Source of the DNA: Desmonostoc muscorum FACHB-395
GTDB lineage: Bacteria > Cyanobacteriota > Cyanobacteriia > Cyanobacteriales > Nostocaceae
DNA: 64,000 nt
Reading direction: 5' to 3'
NCBI RefSeq assembly: GCF_014698035.1
Contig: NZ_JACJSF010000016.1
Location: forward strand, 1-64,000
Shown one piece after another: positions 26,378 through 34,928 of the stretch. The translations under genes were made by a program, and so were the position numbers. The notes beneath the pieces are model-generated. The model saw only the letters and a program-made list of their open reading frames with translations, was not told the origin of the DNA and did not search any database. Every line of letters starts with the position of its first letter. The stretch's first letter is position 1.

Positions 26378-27235
26378 TTACAATACATCTGCAAAAGCTG
26401 GACGCAGGCGACGGTAACACCACAATCCGCTACAAAAAATTACTAAAGCAATTAGCGAAGAAACTCCTAACTCGCCCCAATGTTTAACTTCTCCTACTAA
26501 AATTAAATCTCTATATCCCTCAACGATCGCTGTCATCGGATTTAACCAAAATACCCATTCCCGCCATGCCTCTGGAATTGCTGAGGCTGGATAAATAATT
26601 GGTGTCAAATACATCCAAATATTTAAAATCACCCCTAAAGTCTGCGGGATATCTCGCAAAAATACCGTTAGTCCTGCGGCTAAATAACTCAATCCTGCTG
26701 TTAACAATAACTGCGGTATCCAGACCAACGGCAACAACGCTAATGTAGTGTGTAGAGTATGAGAACTGATCGCCCCAAAAAAAATCAATGCTATTAAACC
26801 AAAGGAACTTTCGATAAACATTGATAAGATTGGTACTAGAGGTAATAATCCTAGTGGAAATACCACTTTCTTGACTAAATTTGGCTGTCCGATTACACAA
26901 CTAGCAGCCTGACTTAAACCACCACTAAAAGCAATCCAAGGAACTAATCCTGCAAATAGCCACAAACCAAAGGTGAAGTTATTTTCTGGTAAAGTTTTCA
27001 GACTTAACTTCACCTTCAACACAATCGAAAACACATAGGTGTAAATCAGTAATTGTGATAGCTGATTTAGCAAAGGCCACAAATTGCCTAAAACAGAACC
27101 CTTATACCTCGCTTCTAAATCCCGACGCACTAAAGTTCTCAGCAAGTCAAACTTTGCCCACAACCGTTCATTTATCGGTAGTATGCGCCTCAGCCTCCCT
27201 GCCTTATGTACAAATCCTCGTATTGCTCGCAACAA
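26378..27235 (-). CDS. wzm: ABC-2 polysaccharide exporter permease Wzm
   Basis: A 285-residue permease. The N terminus LLRTLVRRDLEARYKGSVLG is the amphipathic entry typical of Wzm/TagG, followed by about six membrane helices and a final YRRLRPAFADVL. It partners with Wzt encoded next. TTG at 27235 is chosen as start because a TGA lies in frame shortly upstream and no ATG precedes the conserved region. This is the first gene of the glycan locus; its promoter should lie in the 27236-27460 region. Confidence 0.9.
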   Translation of the reverse strand: MLRAIRGFVHKAGRLRRILPINERLWAKFDLLRTLVRRDLEARYKGSVLGNLWPLLNQLSQLLIYTYVFSIVLKVKLSLKTLPENNFTFGLWLFAGLVPWIAFSGGLSQAASCVIGQPNLVKKVVFPLGLLPLVPILSMFIESSFGLIALIFFGAISSHTLHTTLALLPLVWIPQLLLTAGLSYLAAGLTVFLRDIPQTLGVILNIWMYLTPIIYPASAIPEAWREWVFWLNPMTAIVEGYRDLILVGEVKHWGELGVSSLIALVIFCSGLWCYRRLRPAFADVL

Positions 27236-28038
27236 TTCCTGCTTCCTCGTTCACTACCGACACACCCAATTTTTCTCCATAAAGCTTAATAGCTATGAAA
27301 GTATCCTTGTGTTTCTTGGGGAATACATTATTACTAGAAAATCGTACACAAATTGTCTTGGTGATTATACAATGAATCGACTATTGCTAAGTATATTTTT
27401 CTTAGCAATATAAATTCTGTTGGTAACACTGCTTTTCTTGTTAAGGACGCAAGTTTTTGCTTAACTCAAGTTTCTGGATCAATTCCTTGCGATCGCAGAC
27501 ACTCTGCTAATCGCTCTGCCGTTGGCGGTCTTGCTCTGCTTTTTCTCCTAGCTTTGCCACCCAACCCCCTGAAGTATAGCAATGCAACCACAAACTCTTT
27601 ATATTACAAAGGATGGCGGGCATGGTAGTAAAGGTTTAAGTTGCTAGCAAACAAAACTTCTTCAGATGGATAAGGTTAGAGCTTGACAAGTCTCACTCAG
27701 AAAATCCGCCTGAATGCAGTGAAATTTATCTGTAAAACCTGATTATCCTATTAATTCACTGGGTAAATTATCCATCCTAGGCATGGTTTCTTGTCGTGGA
27801 CGGAGGATAGTTTGATACATAACGACTACTTGGGTTGCTTAACTCAAGCTATCTAGATGAACCTCTAACGATCACAAATGTTCCATCAATACGACTAATC
27901 GTTGCGATCGCATCTGTTGTTAATTTTAAGTTCTGAGGTTAGAAGTTTAGAATTTTCTCCCTCATCTCCCCTGAAATTGTGAAAGCTGAGTCACGGATTC
28001 CGCTACACTGAGACTGGTTTGTTGCATTGTAATCAGGC
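27236..28038. other. Long gap upstream of wzm: promoter region plus gene wreck
   Basis: The part nearest wzm (27236-27460) is AT-rich and should carry the promoter of the glycan locus. 27466-27820 holds the decayed Uma2 gene. Beyond it, 27850-27930 has one more protein-like but broken minus-strand stretch (DAIATISRIDGTFVIVRG) of unknown origin. Confidence 0.55.
27466..27820 (-). pseudogene. Decayed Uma2-family endonuclease gene
   Basis: Read on the minus strand from the ATG at 27818-27820, the frame gives MYQTILRPRQETMPRMDNLP and then SELIG before a TAA. After it, in the same frame, comes SGFTDKFHCIQADFLSETCQ, both parts like Uma2 N termini. After further stops, KLGEKAEQDRQR shifts frame to AERLAECLRSQGIDPET and a stop at 27466-27468, the usual Uma2 C terminus. 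The catalytic middle is missing. The whole is about half the normal gene length. An intact Uma2 gene lies at 43150-43728. Confidence 0.65.
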
Positions 28039-28227
28039 ATGGAAATCGGACAAAAGGTTAAAGTGTTTCGTTTGCGCGATCGCGTTTCTCCCCCAATTGT
28101 AAAAAAACTAGGACAAGTGGGTATCATTCAAGGCTACAAAGTCATTGATAGTGGGATCGGTGTAGTAGTGCTGTTTGAGGACAATACTTCCACTTGGTTT
28201 TTTGAAGATGAAATTAAACCTGTGTAG
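28039..28227 (+). CDS. DUF2862 protein
   Basis: A 62-residue small basic protein of the cyanobacterial DUF2862 family, recognised by the start MEIGQKVKVFRLRDRVSPPI, the middle KLGQVGIIQGYK and the end NTSTWFFEDEIKPV. It looks like an SH3-like small beta fold. Function unknown. It lies 120 bp upstream of the Get3d-like ATPase gene on the same strand and may share its transcript. Confidence 0.87.
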   Translation: MEIGQKVKVFRLRDRVSPPIVKKLGQVGIIQGYKVIDSGIGVVVLFEDNTSTWFFEDEIKPV

Positions 28228-28347
28228 TGATAAAGAACTCAGATCAGAGTTTTTCTCGGTATCTGAAATTTCCAGCACAGGTTGAGAATCTTTATTGAGT
28301 GCTAAGTTGGAATTGAAAAGATCGGCGGTGAAAATAGGAATCAAGTA

Positions 28348-29448
28348 ATGGCTCTAATATTGACATTTTTGGGCAAAGGCGGCACCGCTCGTACCAAAAT
28401 TGCGATCGCCGCAGCCAAATTATTGGCAAGTCAAGGCAAGCGCGTACTCCTAGCAGGACAAGCAGAACCAACATTGTCAATCCTGTTGGGTACTACCATT
28501 GCTGCCGATCCTCAAGAAATCGCTCCCAAGTTACAGGCGGTACAGTTTCAAGCATCTGTACTGCTTGAGCGCAACTGGGACGAAGTGAAAAAACTGGAGG
28601 CACAATATCTCCGCACGCCCATCTTCAAAGACGTTTTTGGTCAAGAACTGGTAGTATTGCCAGGGATGGACAACGCCCTAGCTCTCAATGCTATCCGCGA
28701 ATATGATGCCAGTGGCAAATATGATGCGATCGTCTACGATGGCACGGGTGACTCTTTAACGTTGCGAATGTTGGGTTTGCCAGAATCTCTCAGTTGGTAT
28801 GTTCGGCGATTTCGGCAATTATTTGTCAACTCCGATTTGGGTAAGACTATTACTGAATCGCCCTTAATCCAACCGCTAATTAGCAGCTTTTTCAATATCA
28901 ACTGGACAGCAGATAACTTTGCTCAACCTACCAACCAAGTCAATAATTTTTTGGAAAAAGGGAGAGCCGCTCTTGCCGATCCGAAGCGTCTTGCTGCTTT
29001 CTTAGTGACCACAGGAGATCCAATTGACGTAGCAAATGCTCGTTATTTATGGGGTAGCGCTCAACAAATTGGTTTAACTGTCGGTGGTGTTCTGCTTGTG
29101 TCTCCTGAGACAAACGTCAATCTGCCAGAGGAATTTATACCCCTACCTGTCAGCGTTGTTCCCGACTCGCCAACAAGTGACTGGCAAACACTGATAGACG
29201 CACTACCCAACTTTGAAGCACAAGCTTTACAGGCTCCTAAACCAATTGAAATAGACATCCACAATCGTCAAGTACGCTTATTTTTGCCAGGATTTGACAA
29301 AAAGCAGGTAAAGCTTACCCAATACGGGCCAGAAGTTACGGTAGAAGCAGGAGATCAGCGACGCAATATTCCCTTACCTCCGGCTCTAAGTGGCAGACCC
29401 GTTGCTGGAGCAAAGTTTCAGAATAATTATTTGATAATTTCGTTTTAA
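28348..29448 (+). CDS. Get3d-like ArsA-family ATPase with alpha-crystallin-like C-terminal domain
   Basis: A 366-residue SIMIBI-class ATPase of the ArsA/Get3 group. The P-loop is a deviant form, GKGGTARTK at 9-17, with Switch-like VYDGTGDSLTLRML near 130. Residues about 290-366 form an all-beta tail (QVRLFLPGFDKKQVKL, RRNIPLPPALSGR) like a small heat-shock alpha-crystallin domain. This combination matches Get3d, the branch described in cyanobacteria and plastids. Canonical Get3 delivers tail-anchored proteins to membranes; the job of Get3d is still open. A strong hairpin follows in the convergent gap. Confidence 0.87.
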   Translation: MALILTFLGKGGTARTKIAIAAAKLLASQGKRVLLAGQAEPTLSILLGTTIAADPQEIAPKLQAVQFQASVLLERNWDEVKKLEAQYLRTPIFKDVFGQELVVLPGMDNALALNAIREYDASGKYDAIVYDGTGDSLTLRMLGLPESLSWYVRRFRQLFVNSDLGKTITESPLIQPLISSFFNINWTADNFAQPTNQVNNFLEKGRAALADPKRLAAFLVTTGDPIDVANARYLWGSAQQIGLTVGGVLLVSPETNVNLPEEFIPLPVSVVPDSPTSDWQTLIDALPNFEAQALQAPKPIEIDIHNRQVRLFLPGFDKKQVKLTQYGPEVTVEAGDQRRNIPLPPALSGRPVAGAKFQNNYLIISF

Positions 29449-29618
29449 GTTAAGGGAATGGGGAGTCTTTCAAGGATAGGTATTTAGGTTTTGGAGAAAT
29501 AATTGGGAATGTTCTCAATTATTCAACGTAGTTTTAAGGTTTCGGACAATAATTTTAGTTCTAAAAGCCAAAAAATTCGTCTAATCTGAAAAACCTACCC
29601 ATGAGAGGGTGGACATAG

Positions 29619-29656
29619 GGAAAGCGAGAGCCGCAATCATGCGGCTCTCGCTTTCC
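29619..29656. terminator. 17-bp perfect hairpin between convergent genes
   Basis: GGAAAGCGAGAGCCGCA (29619-29635) pairs exactly with its complement (29640-29656) around the loop ATCA. It lies between the ends of the Get3d-like gene and the large surface-protein gene, so it can act as a two-way terminator, although neither side has a long T run. The rest of the 29449-29795 gap has nothing notable. Confidence 0.6.
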
Positions 29657-29795
29657 TTAGTTGGATCTGTTCAGAAGTATCTAATATCAAGTCCGGTTAC
29701 TTAGTTATAGTTCCCGAATCTATGCAGAAAATCCAAAAATCCCTCCCCTCTGCTCGTCTGCGGTCTTAATGATAAGTCTTTCTTCGGAAACGATA

Positions 29796-32492
29796 TTAAG
29801 CTGCCACAAAAGGTCTCACGCTCCAATTGGGATCGATCACGTCAACGAGTTGATACCTTTGTACATAGTTAAAGCCACTCATTTGCCAGATATCTTCCTT
29901 CATCGTCTGCTTGTTGCGCCAGAGGATATCAGGTGTACCGTCACTGTTGAAATCATCAGTACCCGCAATCTCCCAGTTCGGATCAAACACCTGGGTAATG
30001 AAGTGGTCGGTTTGCAGGGTGAAGTTGCTATTCATCTGCCAAATCATATTCTCGCCGCTTGCCTTATTGCGCCAGAGGATATCAGGTGTACCGTCACTAT
30101 TGAAATCATCAGTACCCGCAATCTCCCAGTTCGGATCAAACTCCTGGGTAATGGAGTGGTCGGTTTGCAGGGTGAAGTTGCTATTCATCTGCCAAATCAC
30201 ATTCTCGCCGCTTGCCTTATTGCGCCAGAGGATATCAGGTGTACCGTCACTATTGAAATCATCAGTACCCGCAATCTCCCAGTTCGGATCAAACTCCTGG
30301 GTAATGTAGTGGTCGGTTTGCAGGGTGAAGTTGCTATTCATCTGCCAAATCACATTCTCGCCGCTTGCCTGATTGCGCCAGAGGATATCAGGTGTACCGT
30401 CACTGTTGAAATCATCAGTACCTGCAATCTCCCAGTTCGGATCAAACACCTGGGTAATGTAGTGGTCGGATTGAAAGCCAGTGGTATTCATCTGCCAAAT
30501 GACGTTCTGCCCGCTTGCCTGGTTGCGCCAAAGGATGTCAGCAATGCTATCACCGTTGAAGTCAGCTGTGCTGGCAATCTGCCAGTTCGCATCAGTCACG
30601 GTGGGTAAAAAGTAGTCGCTTTGCAAGGAGAAGTTATTCAGTTGCCAAACAGCATTCTCCCCAGTGCCACTGTTGCGCCACAGCAGATTATTGAGCGAGC
30701 TTTGGATCACACTATCGTTGTCTACGATCGTTGCTGTAAGTACCTTATTCTGAGGACTCAGTTGAGCATTCGTCGGTGTTCCCAGTGTCAACACAGCAGT
30801 TTTATTAGGCTCGACAACTAAATTATCAATCGGATTCAGGGTGATGCTACCAGTCAGTTGTCCTGGCAGAATTGTGATGGAATTGTTAGACAGTGTGTAG
30901 TCTGTTCCGTCCGTCGCTGTTCCCGATAGCGTAACTGGTACTGTAACGGTATTGGAAGTTACAGCATCAATTTGTGCTGTGATGTTTAGACTAGTTGCTC
31001 CTTCACCAACTGAGCCATTACTACTGGTAAAGTTAACCAACGGAGTATACGGCACACCACCAAATGTATCAACATTGAGTCCTGTGATTTCATGGACGTT
31101 GGTATAATCGCCAGTGGAGGCGGAGAAACCGAACTTGAACGTGGATGGCAGTTCGCCATTACTGGCAACGACATTGTAATTTTGGAGTGCGGCTGGAGTT
31201 TCGTTATTGTCTAAAAAATCTCCGTCATTGTTCAAATCAATTTTGAGAGATAACAGCCCAGCAGGTGTCAAATCAATCTGCACCTTCTTCTGAGCAGCCG
31301 ATCGGCTCTGACCTGGAGTGTCAATACCTTCTGGAAGCGTTTCCGTTCCCGCCAGATAGTTGTAGCTGTTGGCTTGACTGCCATGAACTGCAATAGAGTC
31401 AGGTCTAGCACCTGGACCACCTGCACCATATACGGACTTAGAGAAGTTACCAAACTCGTCAAAACCAACACCAAGGTAGCCGCCTACAAGACCAGGTGTA
31501 GAGCCGTTACTAGAATAGCCGAGCGATCCTCCAGTTGAACCTGCCGCAGTTGGGTTGGCATTGCCATCAATAAGAAAGAAGCTGATACCATCTGCACCAG
31601 TGCCACCATAGGCATGAATGTTGAACGTAATGGAAAGACCGTTGCTGGCGTTAATGGGGCGGTTGTAGATGACAAAGGATGCCTGATCCGAGGTAGCAGA
31701 GGTTAATCGCAATGCGCCTGACCCAACCGCATCGGAGCCACCACCGGGTATGCCGCCGGTGGATGCTCCTATTGTAGAACGGGCGGTCAGTAGCGGTGCT
31801 GTGCCTGTTCCTGTTGTATTGTAGATCCAGGAGGAGTTCGTAATATCATTGCCCGTGAAGGTTTCTCTGAGAATATTATCCAAATTGTAAGCATAGGCAG
31901 AGGTAACTTTAGAGTCAAAGACGAGGGGTGACTCAATGTTGCCAATGGTTACTTCCAAATTCCAGTCGCCATCCTTACCTGTCAGGTTATTGGAGGCGGC
32001 AACATTGGCTCCAATAACCTGGCTGATTCTTTGGACAAACTTCTGACCGAGTTCACCTTGGGCAACGTTACAGCCATACAGCAAAATATCGGCATCGTTG
32101 GTCAGTGCCTTGCCCCAACTCTGCAACTGTGACGCATACTCTGGCAAGTTGCCCAAGTTCAGCTGACTGCTGCCAAAGTCCAGTCCGCCGGCTTCCCCGT
32201 GGCAAACGATATGCAAACTGGCAATGTTTTGCCGTCCCAGCAGGGTGTTAGTAATCTGGGTAACAGCATCCTGCACCGAGTCAAGCACATGGATCTCCGT
32301 GCCCGTAGTCACACCCGCCAGTAACTGCTCATAGTTTGTCACTGATCTATCGACAAACAAGAGAGATTGGCTAGCTCGTCCCAGTCCCGTTAAAGAACTT
32401 GTCAAGCTGCCTTCGTCCAAGGCAGGCGCAAGGCTGTTTTTAGATATCACATCAGTACAAGACGTACCCAACTGGGGAAGCTCAAAAGACAT
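29796..32492 (-). CDS. Large surface/secreted protein: DUF4347, L-type lectin, Calx-beta, FG-GAP repeats
   Basis: 898 residues from the ATG at 32490-32492, chosen because GGAGAG lies seven bases upstream; the open frame extends 30 codons further without family features. Order: DUF4347 (about 40-200; HIVCHGEAGGLDFG, LLYGCNVAQGE), an L-type-lectin-like domain (about 210-455; GADGISFFLIDGN, GVGFDEFGNF), a Calx-beta domain (about 485-590), and FG-GAP/VCBS-type repeats of 51 residues (FNSDGTPDILWRN) to the end. DUF4347 proteins are large exported proteins, likely adhesins or matrix proteins that bind sugars and calcium. The repeat DNA is nearly identical between units. Confidence 0.87.
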   Translation of the reverse strand: MSFELPQLGTSCTDVISKNSLAPALDEGSLTSSLTGLGRASQSLLFVDRSVTNYEQLLAGVTTGTEIHVLDSVQDAVTQITNTLLGRQNIASLHIVCHGEAGGLDFGSSQLNLGNLPEYASQLQSWGKALTNDADILLYGCNVAQGELGQKFVQRISQVIGANVAASNNLTGKDGDWNLEVTIGNIESPLVFDSKVTSAYAYNLDNILRETFTGNDITNSSWIYNTTGTGTAPLLTARSTIGASTGGIPGGGSDAVGSGALRLTSATSDQASFVIYNRPINASNGLSITFNIHAYGGTGADGISFFLIDGNANPTAAGSTGGSLGYSSNGSTPGLVGGYLGVGFDEFGNFSKSVYGAGGPGARPDSIAVHGSQANSYNYLAGTETLPEGIDTPGQSRSAAQKKVQIDLTPAGLLSLKIDLNNDGDFLDNNETPAALQNYNVVASNGELPSTFKFGFSASTGDYTNVHEITGLNVDTFGGVPYTPLVNFTSSNGSVGEGATSLNITAQIDAVTSNTVTVPVTLSGTATDGTDYTLSNNSITILPGQLTGSITLNPIDNLVVEPNKTAVLTLGTPTNAQLSPQNKVLTATIVDNDSVIQSSLNNLLWRNSGTGENAVWQLNNFSLQSDYFLPTVTDANWQIASTADFNGDSIADILWRNQASGQNVIWQMNTTGFQSDHYITQVFDPNWEIAGTDDFNSDGTPDILWRNQASGENVIWQMNSNFTLQTDHYITQEFDPNWEIAGTDDFNSDGTPDILWRNKASGENVIWQMNSNFTLQTDHSITQEFDPNWEIAGTDDFNSDGTPDILWRNKASGENMIWQMNSNFTLQTDHFITQVFDPNWEIAGTDDFNSDGTPDILWRNKQTMKEDIWQMSGFNYVQRYQLVDVIDPNWSVRPFVAA
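29914..30673. repeat. 153-bp near-identical tandem repeats in the surface-protein gene
   Basis: Repeat starts at 29914, 30067, 30220 and 30373 are spaced exactly 153 bp, followed by a more diverged copy at 30523. Each unit encodes one 51-residue FG-GAP-like blade. Three central units differ by only a few bases. Confidence 0.92.
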
Positions 32493-33081
32493 TGTATTTC
32501 TCTCCAAGAAGAAAGTAGAAGAAAACATCATACACGGATGAGATCCGTGTGAGGATAAAATAATATTACTTTTGTCTAACAAGTGTTTATTCTTGAAATC
32601 TCATAAATTTTTAGGTATAAAATAAGACTTTAAATTAAGCTTTGGGGTAATAATGTATTAAGATTATGCGTAGACGTAGCTAGCCTTCTCTACGAGACGC
32701 TACCCGAACGGCATTGCCTACCGAAAAATTGTGTTTCCGATCCGATTTTGAGCAAGGTTTTAAGTACTATTGCTTATTGAAAAATGATATATAAGCCAAT
32801 ACGGTTCAGTTAAGGCTAAAACTCTTTATCAAAGTCAATTTTTTGAACGTAGACGCAAAGCGGTGAGCCAGTCCGGTGGACGGGTTTCCCGGTATAAAGG
32901 AACTGCGTTAGCGTAGCGGTAGCGATAGCGCAGCGTTAGCGAGGAACGAGCGTCGGTACGAGCGTCTACCCGTAGGGCTTGCCGCAGACTACCGTATACT
33001 CCTAGGTCGAAGCAAGCTACGCACAGCATCTCGTAGAGAAGCCGGCTAGAGGTAGTTGATATGATAATATGCTCCATGTTC
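32493..33081. repeat. Repeat-rich intergenic scar
   Basis: AT-rich leader of the surface-protein gene, then two clusters of dispersed Nostoc-type palindromic repeats at about 32666-32720 and 32850-33050. The second is a degenerate run of GCGTTAGC/GCGTAGC/GCGATAGC hexamer-like units plus CTCGTAGAGAAG. The same CTCGTAGAGAAG word recurs at 39304-39315. Confidence 0.75.
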
Positions 33082-33275
33082 TTACTCATGAGGTGGAGCT
33101 TTTCTTGCTTTGCTGCAACACTGAAGCACCATTAAGACTTGATCTAGAATTATTAATTCGGGAGAACGCCCAGGTTTTTTATGAGTAGTTTTTTCCTTTA
33201 ACTCATACGAACCATTAACTGATAAGTTCTGCGACTAACTCCTGTAAGTTGTTTAAATTTTGTGGAAGATGGTTT
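33082..33275 (-). pseudogene. Frameshifted transposase N-terminal remnant
   Basis: On the minus strand, 33275 to 33198 reads KPSSTKFKQLTGVSRRTYQL and MVRMS then a stop. Moving one frame continues as ELKEKTTHKKPGRSPELIIL and DQVLMVLQ, ending at 33082. This is the helix-turn-helix start of an IS5-like transposase (LTGV-x-R-x-TY ... KKPGRSP ... DQVLM). The catalytic part is absent. No terminal inverted repeats were found. Confidence 0.6.
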
Positions 33276-33426
33276 TCTGGCTAATGCTCAATGCCCCTCA
33301 TGAATGCTGTTAGTGGATAGCTAAGATTTAGCCCGTACCGAGTAGAAAATCTCACTTCTTTACTCAGAACTGGAACATGGAAAAGAGGAACTGTTTTGCC
33401 CAATGCCCTATTAATCAGTAAATCTT

Positions 33427-34473
33427 ATGTCAGAATTAACTCCCATTACCCCAGACCCTAACCCATCTGAGACATTAGACTCAGTGGTAAATAATCCCAA
33501 TGAGCAAGCAATAGCATCCGCCGATCGCAATGCGAAAACTAGGCAGTTGCTGGGGATGAAAGGTGCAGCTGCTGGGGAAACTTCAATTTGGAAAATTCGT
33601 TTGCAGCTAATGAAGCCGATTACCTGGATTCCCCTAATTTGGGGTGTAGTGTGTGGTGCGGCTTCTTCGGGTAACTATACTTGGACGCTGGAAAATGTGT
33701 TGAAAGTATTAACCTGTATGCTGCTGGCTGGTCCATTGATGACAGGTTACACCCAAATTCTCAATGATTACTACGATCGCGAAATCGATGCCATCAATGA
33801 ACCCTATCGCCCGATTCCCTCTGGGGCAATTCCCTTACCCCAGGTAATTATTCAGATTTGGGTATTACTGATTGCTGGCTATGGTTTGGCATTTGCGCTG
33901 GATGTGTGGTCTGGTCATGAATTCCCGACAATTACAGCGATCGCAATTATCGGTTCTTTCATCGCCTATATTTATTCTGCACCTCCCCTGAAACTCAAGC
34001 AAAACGGCTGGCTAGGAAGTTATGCCTTGGGTGCAAGTTACATTACCCTACCTTGGTCTACAGGACACGCTTTGTTTGGCGATCTCAATTCCACAATTAT
34101 AATTTTGACAATGTTCTACAGCTTGGCTGGATTGGGTATTGCCATTGTCAATGACTTTAAGAGTGTAGAAGGCGATCGCCAGCTAGGATTAAATTCATTA
34201 CCCGTAATGTTTGGTATCACCACTGCGGCATGGATTTGTGTAGTGACAATTGATGTATTTCAAGGATTGATCGCAGCTTATCTTGTCAGCATCCATGAAA
34301 ATTTGTATGCAACGATACTAGTACTGTTAATCATCCCGCAAATCACCTTGCAAGATATGTATTTCTTGCGCGATCCTGTGAAGAATGATGTTAAGTACCA
34401 AGCCAGCGCCCAACCTTTTCTTGTGCTAGGAATGCTAGTAACAGGTTTAGCTCTTGGTCATGCTGGTATTTAA
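33427..34473 (+). CDS. chlG: Chlorophyll a synthase
   Basis: A 348-residue membrane prenyltransferase that joins geranylgeranyl or phytyl diphosphate to chlorophyllide a, the last step of chlorophyll a synthesis, in the thylakoid membrane. NDYYDREIDAINEPYRPIPS (113-132) is the metal/diphosphate motif; NDFKSVEGDRQLGLNSLPV is the second. About eight or nine hydrophobic helices. The 50-residue polar N-terminal extension is usual for cyanobacterial ChlG. It is followed by an inverted repeat and a small membrane-protein gene. Confidence 0.96.
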   Translation: MSELTPITPDPNPSETLDSVVNNPNEQAIASADRNAKTRQLLGMKGAAAGETSIWKIRLQLMKPITWIPLIWGVVCGAASSGNYTWTLENVLKVLTCMLLAGPLMTGYTQILNDYYDREIDAINEPYRPIPSGAIPLPQVIIQIWVLLIAGYGLAFALDVWSGHEFPTITAIAIIGSFIAYIYSAPPLKLKQNGWLGSYALGASYITLPWSTGHALFGDLNSTIIILTMFYSLAGLGIAIVNDFKSVEGDRQLGLNSLPVMFGITTAAWICVVTIDVFQGLIAAYLVSIHENLYATILVLLIIPQITLQDMYFLRDPVKNDVKYQASAQPFLVLGMLVTGLALGHAGI

Positions 34474-34492
34474 ATACTTCTATAGTCGGAAG

Positions 34493-34535
34493 TTAGGAAT
34501 TAGGAATTAGGAGTTAATATACTTCTAATTCCTAA
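34493..34535 (+). terminator. Hairpin after chlG
   Basis: TTAGGAATTAG (34493-34503) pairs with CTAATTCCTAA (34525-34535), an 11-bp perfect stem. AT-rich and without a T run, so either a weak terminator or a processed 3' end. Confidence 0.45.
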
Positions 34536-34553
34536 TTTGTATCAGGACATACT

Positions 34554-34841
34554 GTGTTAGAAGTGATATTTTTCGTCCTTCATGGGATTCAACCTTTGTT
34601 AATCCCAATATGCTTTATCACTGCTTGGACTTTAACTATTCTCGTTGTTATGAGTCTCTGGACGGCGGCGCGAGATAGTGTGACTACAGCCAAGCTTATG
34701 CATCAAATCCCCTGTACTGGTTGCCAATTTTTTACTGACAATTACCGTCTTAAATGTACTGTACGCCCATCTATTGCCAATACAGAAGAAGCGATCAATT
34801 GTCTTGACTATCAACCGAAGACTAATCCTTATCTATATTAG
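34554..34841 (+). CDS. Small membrane protein with four cysteines, unknown
   Basis: A 95-residue protein with GTG start at 34554. One hydrophobic segment at about 5-38, then a soluble tail with CTGC (54-57), a further Cys in LKCTV and one in NCLDY: four cysteines that could bind a metal or form disulfides. I recall similar short proteins in cyanobacteria but no function. It follows chlG by 80 bp in the same direction. Confidence 0.6.
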   Translation: MLEVIFFVLHGIQPLLIPICFITAWTLTILVVMSLWTAARDSVTTAKLMHQIPCTGCQFFTDNYRLKCTVRPSIANTEEAINCLDYQPKTNPYLY

Positions 34842-34900
34842 GGATTGGGGACTGGGGAAAATGAGGGAAACAAGGGCAAAAGGGCAATAACCCATACCCA

Positions 34901-34923
34901 ATGACAAATGACAAATGACAAAT
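34901..34923. repeat. ATGACAA heptamer repeat
   Basis: About three tandem ATGACAA units between the convergent small membrane-protein and dehydrogenase genes, just past the latter's stop. Same family as the TCATTTG arrays. Confidence 0.85.
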
Positions 34924-34928
34924 AACTA

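Noticed and set aside
27084-27413. Plus-strand 109-residue frame over the wzm start
   Set aside because: Antisense to wzm for about half its length and without coding character beyond it.
29769-30608. Plus-strand repetitive 279-residue frame
   Set aside because: It is the antisense of the 153-bp repeats of the surface protein; the repetition is inherited from them.
32835-33089. Minus-strand 84-residue frame
   Set aside because: Made almost only of dispersed palindromic repeat units; arginine-rich composition comes from the repeat.
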